The notes beneath the pieces were generated by a model. It saw only the letters and a program-made list of their open reading frames with translations, made no database searches and was not told the DNA's origin. This document shows, in pieces, positions 1-6,849 of a DNA stretch of 9,811 nt. Numbering within the stretch: the stretch's first letter is position 1; every line of letters begins with the position of its first letter. The position numbers and the translations under genes were made by a program. The DNA is taken from the NCBI RefSeq assembly GCF_018372875.1, contig NZ_JAHAIF010000075.1, positions 1 through 9,811 of the forward strand. Direction: 5' to 3'. This DNA is from Clostridium sp. Its GTDB lineage: Bacteria; Bacillota; Clostridia; Clostridiales; Clostridiaceae.

Positions 1-48
1 AATAAATACATATAAAGTTATGAATAAAATTTAAAATTATAAAAATAA

Positions 49-99
49 GGCTGTATCAGCCTAAGGTAAAAAACCTTAATCTGATACAGCCCCTTTTTT
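49..99. terminator. Bidirectional two-tier hairpin terminator downstream of trmB
   Basis: An 11-bp perfect outer stem pairs GGCTGTATCAG (49-59) with CTGATACAGCC (81-91). Inside it sits a second 6-bp stem, TAAGGT (62-67) with ACCTTA (73-78). On the plus strand the stem is followed by CCTTTTTT. On the minus strand it is followed by a T-rich tail (TTATTTTTATAATTTT). It can therefore end trmB transcription coming from the right and any plus-strand gene lying left of the window. The remaining bases 1-48 are AT-rich, with nothing recognisable. Confidence 0.88.
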
Positions 100-741
100 C
101 TACTTTAATGTTGCAGTTAAACACATAGTCTTCATACCTAATGAAGTAAACTTTGTTTCATACTCTGTCATTATATTATTCTTAAAATCCGAATTATGTA
201 GATCATAAGTTAAGAAGTCTATATTAAATCCACATTCCTTGAAATACTCTTGTGAATCATTGAATAAGTCTGTATCATCAGTTTTAAACCATATTTGTGA
301 TCCTGGCTTTAAAAACTTCTTATACTCATTCAAAAACTTTATATGAGTTAACCTTCTCTTATTATGTCTATCCTTTGGCCATGGATTACAGAAATTTATA
401 TATATTTTATCTATTTCATCTTTATCAAATAAATCCGCTATAAAGCTTATATTTAAAGCTACTATTCTAGCATTAGTTAATTCAGGTTCAACTTCCTTAA
501 CCTTTCTTAATGCATATACTAATACTTCATCTTTTAAATCTACAGCTATATGATTAATGTTAGGATATCTTTTGCAGTTTTCTGTTAAGAATCCTCCTCT
601 ACCACATCCAAGCTCTAAATGAATAGGATTGTTATTTCCAAACTCTTCTCTCCATTTTCCTTTTAAATCAGCTGGTTTGCTTATGAATATATTACTCTCT
701 TCTAATTCAGGTCTAGCCCACCACTTTTTTCTTAGCCTCAT
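100..741 (-). CDS. trmB: tRNA (guanine-N7-)-methyltransferase TrmB
   Basis: Cytoplasmic SAM-dependent enzyme that makes m7G at position 46 of the tRNA variable loop. The 213-residue length is normal for bacterial TrmB. Visible family marks are the SAM-binding glycine loop [10 protein letters not shown] (residues 42-51), an acidic residue ending the next strand (AVDLK, D68), the catalytic/tRNA-contact stretch [14 protein letters not shown] (119-132), and the C-terminal TEYETKF signature (from 192). The basic N-terminus [12 protein letters not shown] is also typical. The ATG at 739-741 is preceded by AGGAGGA (751-757) at 9 nt, so the start is secure. A promoter candidate lies in the 82-bp gap upstream. 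Read-through from the propeller gene is also possible, because I see no terminator between them. Confidence 0.96.
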   Translation of the reverse strand: MRLRKKWWARPELEESNIFISKPADLKGKWREEFGNNNPIHLELGCGRGGFLTENCKRYPNINHIAVDLKDEVLVYALRKVKEVEPELTNARIVALNISFIADLFDKDEIDKIYINFCNPWPKDRHNKRRLTHIKFLNEYKKFLKPGSQIWFKTDDTDLFNDSQEYFKECGFNIDFLTYDLHNSDFKNNIMTEYETKFTSLGMKTMCLTATLK

Positions 742-783
742 ATGTAAAAATCCTCCTAGGAATGTTTTTCGTTAGCGAGTTGT

Positions 784-813
784 ATTATACCATATATATT
801 AATGAATATACAA
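784..813 (-). promoter_or_regulatory. Promoter candidate for trmB (extended -10)
   Basis: Read on the minus strand, TGGTATAAT gives a perfect -10 (784-789) with a TGn extension. TTGTAT (808-813) lies 18 bp upstream as a weak -35. The predicted start site lies about 35 nt upstream of the trmB ATG. The extended -10 is the main support. Confidence 0.5.
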
Positions 814-823
814 TTATACTTAT

Positions 824-1861
824 TTAAACCTCTGTTGCATTATCAACATCTTTTATATTTTTAATATAAATATAACCTTCTTTATTACTATATATAATCT
901 TATCATTCATACTAACAAACTTTCCTTTATATGAAATAGTTTCTCCAGTAGTTTTATTTAAAACCATCCCTTTTAAATTATCATTAATAAGGATTTCTCC
1001 ATTTCCAGTTATATGAATATCCTCTTTGTTTTTACTTTCATCAAGGGCTAATGACTGCCATTCACCTTCCTTAGTTTCTAAAGAACCATATACTATCCTA
1101 TATATTTTATCTCCTTCATATTCACCGAAATAAATATTATCATTACTATCTGTTCCTAACACATCTATTTTCCCGGAAATATTTAGACTTAACTTTTTAC
1201 TTTTCCCATTTGTATAACTATAAAAGCTATTTCTTGACTCATCTTCACAGATTAGTATATCTTTATTTTGAAAAGCAGCAATCTCACCTAAATCTTTTAT
1301 ATTATGAGATACCTTTGTAAGTGTTTCATTAATATCAATTCTATAAATTGTTGGCCTACTACTTCCCCATGTTAATGCAATATATTTAACACCAGTTTTA
1401 CTTGATACTTCTAATCCATTAATCTTCATGCTATTAGAATACTTTCCTAATTCTTTTATTTTATGTTCAGTTTTTGAACTTATATCATATGTATAAAGTT
1501 GTACTCTATCGTTTATATCTCTTACAACTAATATAATTCTATTTACATTCTCTATCCAATCCGCATATAGTATTTCATTAGAATCTTCTATTATTATTTC
1601 ATTCTCTTCACCATTTTTAGTGTTTATAGCATATAATTTATCATTATTAAAATAAGAAATATATCTTCCTGAGTATGAAACTTTTACATCTTCTATATTG
1701 TTAGGAAGGGTAACATTAGCTTCTACTGGCTTAGCTTCTACTTTCTCAACTTTAAAATCTGAAGAATGCTTAAAATACATCCTCTCTAAAAAATATAACC
1801 CTCCAGCTTGTAAAGATAATGATAATAAAGCCCATATTATAACACGTTTAAAGTTTTTCAT
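824..1861 (-). CDS. Membrane-anchored beta-propeller-like protein of unknown function
   Basis: I do not recognise a named family. The 345-residue protein starts with a short basic segment (KNFKR) and one hydrophobic helix (about residues 7-25), then a linker with alternating V/E/K/A/P (about 36-52). This suggests an uncleaved anchor with the rest outside the cell. The remainder is strand-rich and appears to hold about seven blade-like units of 30-40 residues, each ending in patterns such as KLYAINTKNGE, QLYTYDISSKTE, TIYRIDINE, KIYRIVYG and YIYIKNIKD. This resembles WD40/TolB/DPP4-type propellers, which usually bind proteins or ligands rather than catalyse. No catalytic triad or metal site is evident. 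Start ATG 1859-1861 has GAGGTAA (1868-1874 region) in front. The gene follows the NAGPA gene by 17 nt, so the two are probably one operon and may work together. Confidence 0.75.
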   Translation of the reverse strand: MKNFKRVIIWALLSLSLQAGGLYFLERMYFKHSSDFKVEKVEAKPVEANVTLPNNIEDVKVSYSGRYISYFNNDKLYAINTKNGEENEIIIEDSNEILYADWIENVNRIILVVRDINDRVQLYTYDISSKTEHKIKELGKYSNSMKINGLEVSSKTGVKYIALTWGSSRPTIYRIDINETLTKVSHNIKDLGEIAAFQNKDILICEDESRNSFYSYTNGKSKKLSLNISGKIDVLGTDSNDNIYFGEYEGDKIYRIVYGSLETKEGEWQSLALDESKNKEDIHITGNGEILINDNLKGMVLNKTTGETISYKGKFVSMNDKIIYSNKEGYIYIKNIKDVDNATEV

Positions 1862-1878
1862 ATCTATTACCTCACCAC

Positions 1879-2901
1879 TTATTTAACTATAAATGCAGAT
1901 GCTATTGGTCTTTCGCCTAAACTATTAGAAGGATTATTAATTACCTCACCATCATAATACATAGTTGCAGATTTACCACCATCAAGCATTGTTGCCGTAA
2001 CACAGTCTAACTTGTACATAATTTCTTGACTCTCTTTTAATGTTGCTGCTACTCTTCCTCCAGGAACCTTTGAATCTAAAACTACTAGCACTATAGCACC
2101 ATCTCTTCTTTGTCCAATTAATGTTCTTGGAGCAGTTCCTAATCCACCATCTCCTGATATCTTAGTCATTTTCCCATTTATAACTAATACTGGACTTGCT
2201 CCCTCTGGTGTAAATGTAAGGGCATCCACTACATTCTGCTCTTCTAATTGTTTTAATGTATATCCTCCCACTAAAAGCCTTCCATCCTTTGTCATAGCAG
2301 CTACATCATAACGCCCACCTGGAGCATCATCATTTAATATCTTTCCATCAGAAATTAGTAAACCAACAGGTATACCTCCATTGGATGTCCACAATTGGCT
2401 TCCTTCTTCATCTGTAAAAGCTCCTCCATTAATAGCTGCTACAGCATCATAATTTTGAGCTATTTGTGATGTAGTTTCACCTTCTTTAAACAATTTTGAT
2501 GTAACTCCAACCTTAACCCTAGTAGGATCTTTTACTATTAATACATGACCTGTAAATTTACTGTTGTCAGTTAGAGTAGCTACCTCTATACTGTCATCCT
2601 TTACCTTTGAAATTTCTATAAGGCTAAAATCTTGATTTTCATTTGTTACAACTTCCTGACTTTTACCTAAAATCTCATCAATTTGATCTTGAGATAAAAA
2701 CGTTGTTGCTAACCACTGATAATGCATTGAAGACATTGCTGTTCCAACAAATGTTCTTTTTGCATCTTCAAACGGTCCATATAAAATCATAAATGGAGCT
2801 GTTATTCCTGTAAATACTATCATAAAAACAAAAAAGGCTAATATTACTTTCCAACTCATTTTCTTATTCTTTTCGGATCTCTTTATCTTTTTTTTCCCCA
2901 T
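1879..2901 (-). CDS. Membrane-anchored phosphodiester glycosidase (NAGPA) domain protein
   Basis: A 340-residue protein: a very basic N-terminus (residues 2-14), one transmembrane helix (about 18-40), a spacer (about 41-95) and a C-terminal phosphodiester glycosidase domain (about 95-340). Signature segments are AAINGGAF (155-162), TAPRTLIGQ (256-264), LDGGKSATMYY (306-316) and the closing GERPIASAFIV (329-339). The family is named after the mammalian enzyme that removes GlcNAc from GlcNAc-1-phospho-mannose. Bacterial members are often annotated as exopolysaccharide biosynthesis proteins and are thought to cleave sugar-phosphodiester links in envelope glycans. The substrate here is unknown. 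The positive-inside rule places the domain outside the cell. Start ATG 2899-2901 follows AGGTGG at short spacing. The gene has its own promoter and sits between the LCP gene and the propeller gene. Confidence 0.88.
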   Translation of the reverse strand: MGKKKIKRSEKNKKMSWKVILAFFVFMIVFTGITAPFMILYGPFEDAKRTFVGTAMSSMHYQWLATTFLSQDQIDEILGKSQEVVTNENQDFSLIEISKVKDDSIEVATLTDNSKFTGHVLIVKDPTRVKVGVTSKLFKEGETTSQIAQNYDAVAAINGGAFTDEEGSQLWTSNGGIPVGLLISDGKILNDDAPGGRYDVAAMTKDGRLLVGGYTLKQLEEQNVVDALTFTPEGASPVLVINGKMTKISGDGGLGTAPRTLIGQRRDGAIVLVVLDSKVPGGRVAATLKESQEIMYKLDCVTATMLDGGKSATMYYDGEVINNPSNSLGERPIASAFIVK

Positions 2902-2937
2902 CTTACCACCTATACTATATCTATTTTTATCTATAAA

Positions 2938-2966
2938 ATTATATCTTTTTTTGCAGAATACTTCAA
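2938..2966 (-). promoter_or_regulatory. Promoter for the NAGPA-propeller operon
   Basis: On the minus strand, TTGAAG (2961-2966) and a perfect TATAAT (2938-2943) are separated by exactly 17 bp. This is a near-consensus vegetative promoter. The predicted start is around 2931, giving a leader of about 30 nt before the ATG at 2901. It lies after the LCP terminator, so the two-gene operon can be expressed independently of the LCP gene. Confidence 0.75.
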
Positions 2967-2992
2967 TACACGTAATAATTTTGTAATAATAT

Positions 2993-3030
2993 GCAAAAAA
3001 GATGAGATATAAATCATCTCATCTTTTTGC
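2993..3030 (-). terminator. Rho-independent terminator of the LCP gene
   Basis: The 8-bp stem GATGAGAT (3001-3008) / ATCTCATC (3016-3023) is extended by A/T pairs into a GC pair at the base. On the minus strand it ends in TTTTTTGC, about 15 nt after the LCP stop codon. The A-run on the other side makes it partly bidirectional, but no plus-strand gene converges here. Confidence 0.8.
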
Positions 3031-3044
3031 TTATAATATTACAT

Positions 3045-4508
3045 TTAAGTTTCAGACCCATCACCACTTCCATCAGGTCCTACTGGTGGCTCAGGCTCCC
3101 CTAGTTCTGGACCAGGAGTTGTAGCTGGAGGTTCAACTGGCTTCTCATATTTATACAACTTTATCTCAATAGTACTTCCTACTTTTATAGAAGATCCTGA
3201 ATTTGAAACATATCCAACTTTACCATCTAAATTTTTATCTTCTGTTGTAATAAAACTTGATTTACTAACATTATAATTAAGCCCTAAATTCACCAAAATA
3301 TTCTTCACTTCACCAAGATCTTTTCCAACTAAGTTTTTAGGAACTTCCACTAACTTTGGTGCTTCAGGCTCCTTATCAGAATCAGTTGGCTTATTTGACG
3401 GTTTTTCCTGTTCAATTTTATCTAACTCATCATCATTTTCTTCAATATGAGTAGGCTCTCCATGTTGTTGCTTATACTCATCATTTAAAGCATTGTAATT
3501 TGCCATTACACTATTAAAATGCTCCTTATCTATATCTTCACTAGAATATGGTTTATCATTATAGATAAAATCATTTAATATTTTTCCGTTCTGCTCTTTA
3601 TCTGTTAATAAAACCCATCCTTTATTTCTATATAAACCACCTTGAGATAGTTCAGTAGCAGGAATTTGCAATTGCTCAAATTTAAGCTCTCCAAACTTAG
3701 AAACTGTATATGCATAATTTAATAAGGTTAATGGTTCTATATTAGTCTTAACTGATGGTAACAAATCGTATAAAAGTCCTGGATATTTAACTACGCTTAC
3801 ATCCATCATTTTTTCAGCTACAATATCAAGAACTCTTCTTTGACGTTCTGTTCTTTCATAACTTCCATTACCAACTTTTCTTATTCTTGCATATGCTAAT
3901 GCCTGCTGTCCATCTAAATGTTGTAATCCTGGTGTAGTTAGAGGTGGTGATTTTACATCTCTAACTTCTCCAATAAATTTATTAATTTCTGGAATTTCAT
4001 AGTCTTTCACATCAACTTCTATTCCACCAATACCATCTATTATATCTTCAAATCCCCAGAAGTTAACCATTACATATTTATCTAATGTAAAGTCAAAATT
4101 CTCTTTTATGGTTTTCATTAATAATTCTGGTCCACCTAATGCTAAAGCAGCATTAATTTTTTGTTCACCATATCCTGGTATATCTACAAAAGTATCTCTC
4201 ATTATTGATGATAACTTTAATTTCTTAGTATTATTGTCTATTGTTGCAATTATAATAGAATCTGATCTTGCCCTCTCATTAAGATCTCTAGCATCTGTAC
4301 CTATTAATAGAATATTAGTTATTCCTGGTACCTCTTCAAATGAATCTTCTGTTGTTATATCTGATATATCTGAATTACTGTATATCTTACTTCTAACATA
4401 AAAATATCCAAATACAACGGATCCAACTAATAAAGCTAGAATAATGGATATTATTATTAGGATTTTAGTCTTCTTTGACATTTTCTTTTTATCTTTCTCT
4501 GGCTTCAC
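3045..4508 (-). CDS. LytR-CpsA-Psr (LCP) family cell-wall glycopolymer ligase with C-terminal PASTA domain
   Basis: LCP proteins move lipid-pyrophosphate-linked teichoic acids or capsule polymers onto peptidoglycan at the outer membrane face. With the start chosen here the protein has 487 residues: basic N-terminus, one transmembrane helix (about 16-38), LCP catalytic domain (about 60-230), an acidic E/D/K/P-rich linker (about 345-385), one PASTA domain (about 387-451) and a Pro/Gly/Glu-rich tail. Key LCP marks are GTDAR (70-74), RSDSI (81-85), SIMRDT (101-106), KINAA (117-121), LDGQQALAYARIR (198-210) and RTERQRR (219-225), so the pyrophosphate-binding Arg/Asp set is intact. PASTA domains bind peptidoglycan or muropeptides and are best known from PrkC kinases and PBPs. 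Start choice: GTG 4506-4508 has AAAAGGAG 8 nt upstream. An in-frame GTG at 4527-4529 has a poor site and lies almost on the predicted transcription start. Confidence 0.92.
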   Translation of the reverse strand: MKPEKDKKKMSKKTKILIIISIILALLVGSVVFGYFYVRSKIYSNSDISDITTEDSFEEVPGITNILLIGTDARDLNERARSDSIIIATIDNNTKKLKLSSIMRDTFVDIPGYGEQKINAALALGGPELLMKTIKENFDFTLDKYVMVNFWGFEDIIDGIGGIEVDVKDYEIPEINKFIGEVRDVKSPPLTTPGLQHLDGQQALAYARIRKVGNGSYERTERQRRVLDIVAEKMMDVSVVKYPGLLYDLLPSVKTNIEPLTLLNYAYTVSKFGELKFEQLQIPATELSQGGLYRNKGWVLLTDKEQNGKILNDFIYNDKPYSSEDIDKEHFNSVMANYNALNDEYKQQHGEPTHIEENDDELDKIEQEKPSNKPTDSDKEPEAPKLVEVPKNLVGKDLGEVKNILVNLGLNYNVSKSSFITTEDKNLDGKVGYVSNSGSSIKVGSTIEIKLYKYEKPVEPPATTPGPELGEPEPPVGPDGSGDGSET

Positions 4509-4516
4509 CTTACTCA

Positions 4517-4524
4517 CTCCTTTT
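4517..4524 (-). promoter_or_regulatory. Ribosome binding site that decides the LCP start
   Basis: Minus-strand AAAAGGAG lies 8 nt before the GTG at 4506-4508. The longer reading from GTG 4527-4529 would put this Shine-Dalgarno sequence inside the coding region and leave only AGAGAA in front. The shorter start removes seven residues and leaves the transmembrane anchor untouched. Confidence 0.7.
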
Positions 4525-4537
4525 CCCACTTCTCTTC

Positions 4538-4566
4538 ATAATAATATTATTACAAACAAAATACAA
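4538..4566 (-). promoter_or_regulatory. Promoter candidate for the LCP gene
   Basis: Minus-strand TTGTAT (4561-4566) and TATTAT (4538-4543) are 17 bp apart. The -10 matches 5 of 6 consensus bases and the -35 matches 3. The predicted transcription start near 4531 leaves a leader of about 23 nt before the GTG at 4508. The surroundings are AT-rich, so chance matches are likely. Confidence 0.45.
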
Positions 4567-4625
4567 TAAATAATTACGAAATAGTTAAGATTTTATAGCC
4601 TACATAATCTTTTTATTATTTTCTA

Positions 4626-4634
4626 TGTTATAAT
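4626..4634 (+). promoter_or_regulatory. Extended -10 promoter candidate for birA
   Basis: TGTTATAAT is a TGn extension directly followed by a perfect TATAAT (4629-4634). No good -35 is visible at 16-18 bp. The predicted start near 4641 gives a leader of about 37 nt. I see no GTTAAC-type BirA operator dyad around it, so self-repression is not supported by the sequence. Confidence 0.55.
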
Positions 4635-4677
4635 ATGCAATATGTTAAGTTAATAATCTATGGTGGGAGATTTTTTT

Positions 4678-5643
4678 ATGAAAGAAGAGATAATAAAACT
4701 TCTAAAAGAAAGTGATAGCTATGTATCAGGAGAAGAAATCAGCAAAGGCTTGGGAATAACTAGAGCCTCTGTTTGGAAGCATATAAAAGTTCTAAAAGAG
4801 GATGGATACGAAATTGTAGGCGTATCTAATAAAGGTTATAAATTAGTTAATTCTCCTGACTTAATATTAAAAAGTGATATAAATAAATATTTAACTACTA
4901 GATATATTGGACAAAATATAGAATACTTTAAATTACTCTCATCAACTAATTATAAAGCAAAGCTACTTGGAAATAGCATTGATATAAAAGATGGAACAAT
5001 AATAATTGCTGAAGAACAGAGTGACGGAAAAGGTAGATTAGGACGATACTGGTCATCGCCTAAAGGTGGGTTATGGCTGTCAATTATATTAAGACCTAAT
5101 ATTGAGCCTACAAATGCTCACAAAATTACACAAATAGCTTCAGCAGCTTTAATCAAAACATTAAATAGCTATGGAATAGATGCAAAAATAAAATGGCCTA
5201 ATGATATATATTTAAACAACAAAAAGCTCTGTGGAATATTAACAGAAATGAAATGTGACATGGATAGAATAAACTATATCATAGTTGGCGTTGGAATTAA
5301 TGTTAATATCAATTCAAATGATATTCCAGAGGAACTAAAAGATACTGCAACATCTTTAAAAATAGAGACTAATATTAGCTATGATAGAAATAAACTTCTT
5401 GCTTTATTTTTAAATAACTTCGAATATTTATATATTGATTTTATAGAAAAAAATATATATTCAGAGGTTGCTGAAATTAGTAAAACACATTCTCTTATAC
5501 TAAATAAACAAGCTTTTCTTGTTACTTCAAGAGGTAAAGAAAAGGTTAACTGCATTGGATTAGATGATAATGGCGAATTAATTGTTGTGGATAAAAATGG
5601 AAATAAGAAAAATATTTTAAGTGGAGAAATTACTTTTAAATAA
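4678..5643 (+). CDS. birA: Bifunctional biotin--[acetyl-CoA-carboxylase] ligase / biotin operon repressor BirA
   Basis: Activates biotin to biotinyl-AMP and attaches it to a lysine of carboxylase carrier domains. The group II form also represses biotin genes. The 321 residues contain an N-terminal winged HTH (about 1-56; recognition region TRASVWKHIKVL at 28-39), the catalytic domain and a small C-terminal SH3-like domain (about 275-321). Catalytic marks are SSTN (88-91), the biotinyl-AMP loop SDGKGRLGR (115-123), KWPND (172-176), KKLCGILTE (182-190) and GVGINVN (204-210). The intact HTH indicates a repressor-type BirA. Start: ATG 4678-4680 has GGGAG (4665-4669) 8 nt upstream. An upstream in-frame ATG at 4660 would put that site inside the gene and adds the unlikely MVGDFF. 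No biotin synthesis or uptake gene is adjacent. The gene stands alone with its own terminator. Confidence 0.96.
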   Translation: MKEEIIKLLKESDSYVSGEEISKGLGITRASVWKHIKVLKEDGYEIVGVSNKGYKLVNSPDLILKSDINKYLTTRYIGQNIEYFKLLSSTNYKAKLLGNSIDIKDGTIIIAEEQSDGKGRLGRYWSSPKGGLWLSIILRPNIEPTNAHKITQIASAALIKTLNSYGIDAKIKWPNDIYLNNKKLCGILTEMKCDMDRINYIIVGVGINVNINSNDIPEELKDTATSLKIETNISYDRNKLLALFLNNFEYLYIDFIEKNIYSEVAEISKTHSLILNKQAFLVTSRGKEKVNCIGLDDNGELIVVDKNGNKKNILSGEITFK

Positions 5644-5658
5644 TAAGTAACTTACACT

Positions 5659-5697
5659 AAAAACAAGAGAAATTGCATTGCAATTTCTCTTGTTTTT
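5659..5697. terminator. Bidirectional terminator between convergent birA and asnA
   Basis: A perfect 18-bp stem pairs 5659-5676 with 5680-5697, closing a 3-nt ATT loop. The outer pairs are A5/T5 runs, so both strands read as a stem followed by U's. It begins 15 nt after the birA stop and abuts the asnA stop codon (5698-5700), so it serves both genes. The AGAGAAATTG/CAATTTCTCT core recurs at 9692-9716. Confidence 0.93.
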
Positions 5698-6711
5698 CTA
5701 TAATAGTCTTATTCCATTTTCTTCACATATCCTATGGTTTTTTTCATCCCAAACAGAAGCTTGTACTTCTCCAATATGGGCTTTTCTTAGGAAGTACATA
5801 CAAATTCTTGATTGTCCTATTCCTCCCCCTACTGTATAAGGAAGTTTTCCTTCTAATAACAATCTATGAAACTCTAATGATTTTCTTTCTTCACAGCCTG
5901 TCTTTCTTAATTGATATTCTAAAGCTTCCTTATCTACTCTTATTCCCATAGAAGATAGTTCTACAGCTCTATCTAAAATCGGATACCAGAAAAGAATATC
6001 TCCATTTAATTTCCAATCATCATAGTCTGGAGCTCTTCCATCATGTTTTTCTCCAGATGCTAATACATCTCCTATTTTCATTATGAACACAGCTCCATGT
6101 TCTTTACAAATTGCATCTTCTCTATCTTTAGGGGATAAATCTGGATATTTATCCTCTAACTCTTGAGATGTTATAATGAATATTTCATTTGGTAATTCCT
6201 TTTCTATACACTTTAATTCATTAGCTACAAAGTCCTCTGTTTCTTTAAATACACTATATATACTTCTAACTATCTCTTTTAGCTTCTCTTCAGTTCTTTC
6301 TTCCTTTAAGATAATCTTTTCCCAGTCCCATTGATCAACATAAATTGAATGAATGTTATCTAAGTCTTCATCTCTTCTTATAGCATTCATATCAGTGTAT
6401 AATCCATGTCCAGGTTGAAAACCATATCTATATAAACTTAATCTCTTCCATTTAGCTAAAGAATGAACAATTTCTACCTGTTCTCCTGTTGCTTTTAAGT
6501 CAAAATTAACAGGTCTTTCAACTCCATTTAAATTATCATTTAATCCAGTGGATGCTCCTACAAATAACGGTGCTGATACTCTAATTAAGTCTAATTTTTC
6601 TGATAAAGTTCTTTCAAAGAAATCCTTAATTTTTTTTATATGAATTTCTGTTTCTATAAGCGTTTCTTTTACTTCATAATCTTTTGGAATTATTATTCCA
6701 TCTACATCCAT
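5698..6711 (-). CDS. asnA: Aspartate--ammonia ligase AsnA
   Basis: Makes asparagine from aspartate, ATP and free ammonia in the cytoplasm. It is the ammonia-dependent enzyme, structurally related to class II aminoacyl-tRNA synthetases. The 337 residues match the family length (about 330). Visible conserved segments are RVSAPLFV (44-51), [13 protein letters not shown] (56-68), the [15 protein letters not shown] and LYRYGF block, [20 protein letters not shown] and the motif-3-like GGGIGQSR (295-302) with its ATP-binding arginine. None appears altered. Start ATG 6709-6711 is preceded by AAGGGGG at 7 nt. The predicted leader is only about 25 nt, too short for a T-box, so tRNA-Asn-controlled expression is not indicated. 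The gene is monocistronic, with ldh upstream ending in its own terminator. Confidence 0.97.
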   Translation of the reverse strand: MDVDGIIIPKDYEVKETLIETEIHIKKIKDFFERTLSEKLDLIRVSAPLFVGASTGLNDNLNGVERPVNFDLKATGEQVEIVHSLAKWKRLSLYRYGFQPGHGLYTDMNAIRRDEDLDNIHSIYVDQWDWEKIILKEERTEEKLKEIVRSIYSVFKETEDFVANELKCIEKELPNEIFIITSQELEDKYPDLSPKDREDAICKEHGAVFIMKIGDVLASGEKHDGRAPDYDDWKLNGDILFWYPILDRAVELSSMGIRVDKEALEYQLRKTGCEERKSLEFHRLLLEGKLPYTVGGGIGQSRICMYFLRKAHIGEVQASVWDEKNHRICEENGIRLL

Positions 6712-6741
6712 TGTTACGCCCCCTTAAAGTTTATAAAATTG

Positions 6742-6750
6742 ATTATACCA
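6742..6750 (-). promoter_or_regulatory. Extended -10 promoter candidate for asnA
   Basis: Minus-strand TGGTATAAT: perfect -10 at 6742-6747 with a TGn extension. The hexamer 17 bp upstream is only TTCTAT. Predicted start is near 6735, about 24 nt before the ATG, just ahead of the ribosome binding site. Confidence 0.55.
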
Positions 6751-6792
6751 AATTAATTAAAGTTATAGAAGTATATTGTCTAAATAAAAGTA

Positions 6793-6810
6793 GTAAATCT
6801 CTCGATTTAC
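6793..6810. repeat. 7-bp inverted repeat between the ldh terminator and the asnA promoter
   Basis: GTAAATC (6793-6799) and GATTTAC (6804-6810) are perfect inverted arms around a 4-bp centre. On the minus strand the centre is GAGA, a GNRA-type tetraloop. It directly follows the T-run of the ldh terminator and lies about 40 bp upstream of the asnA -10. It could be a backup terminator stem for ldh or an upstream operator for asnA. The sequence does not decide. Confidence 0.5.
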
Positions 6811-6841
6811 AAAAAAGAAACACTATTAATAAGTGCTTCTT
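6811..6841 (-). terminator. Rho-independent terminator of ldh
   Basis: On the minus strand AAGAAGCACT and AGTGTTTCTT pair over 10 bp (6832-6841 with 6815-6824, one G-U pair) around a 7-nt loop. A run of six T's follows. It begins 9 nt after the ldh stop codon. Confidence 0.83.
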
Positions 6842-6849
6842 TCTTACCT

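Noticed and set aside
4108..4401. Plus-strand open frame over the LCP gene
   Set aside because: It is antisense to the conserved LCP catalytic motifs, and its own translation shows no domain or plausible start signal.
4590..4660. BirA operator upstream of birA
   Set aside because: GTTAAGTTAA at 4644-4653 resembles a half-site, but there is no paired inverted half at a suitable distance and no biotin gene nearby.
6712..6849. T-box riboswitch in front of asnA
   Set aside because: The predicted leader is only about 25 nt, and the 138-bp gap already holds the ldh terminator, the inverted repeat and the promoter. No specifier stem, T-box motif or antiterminator can be read.
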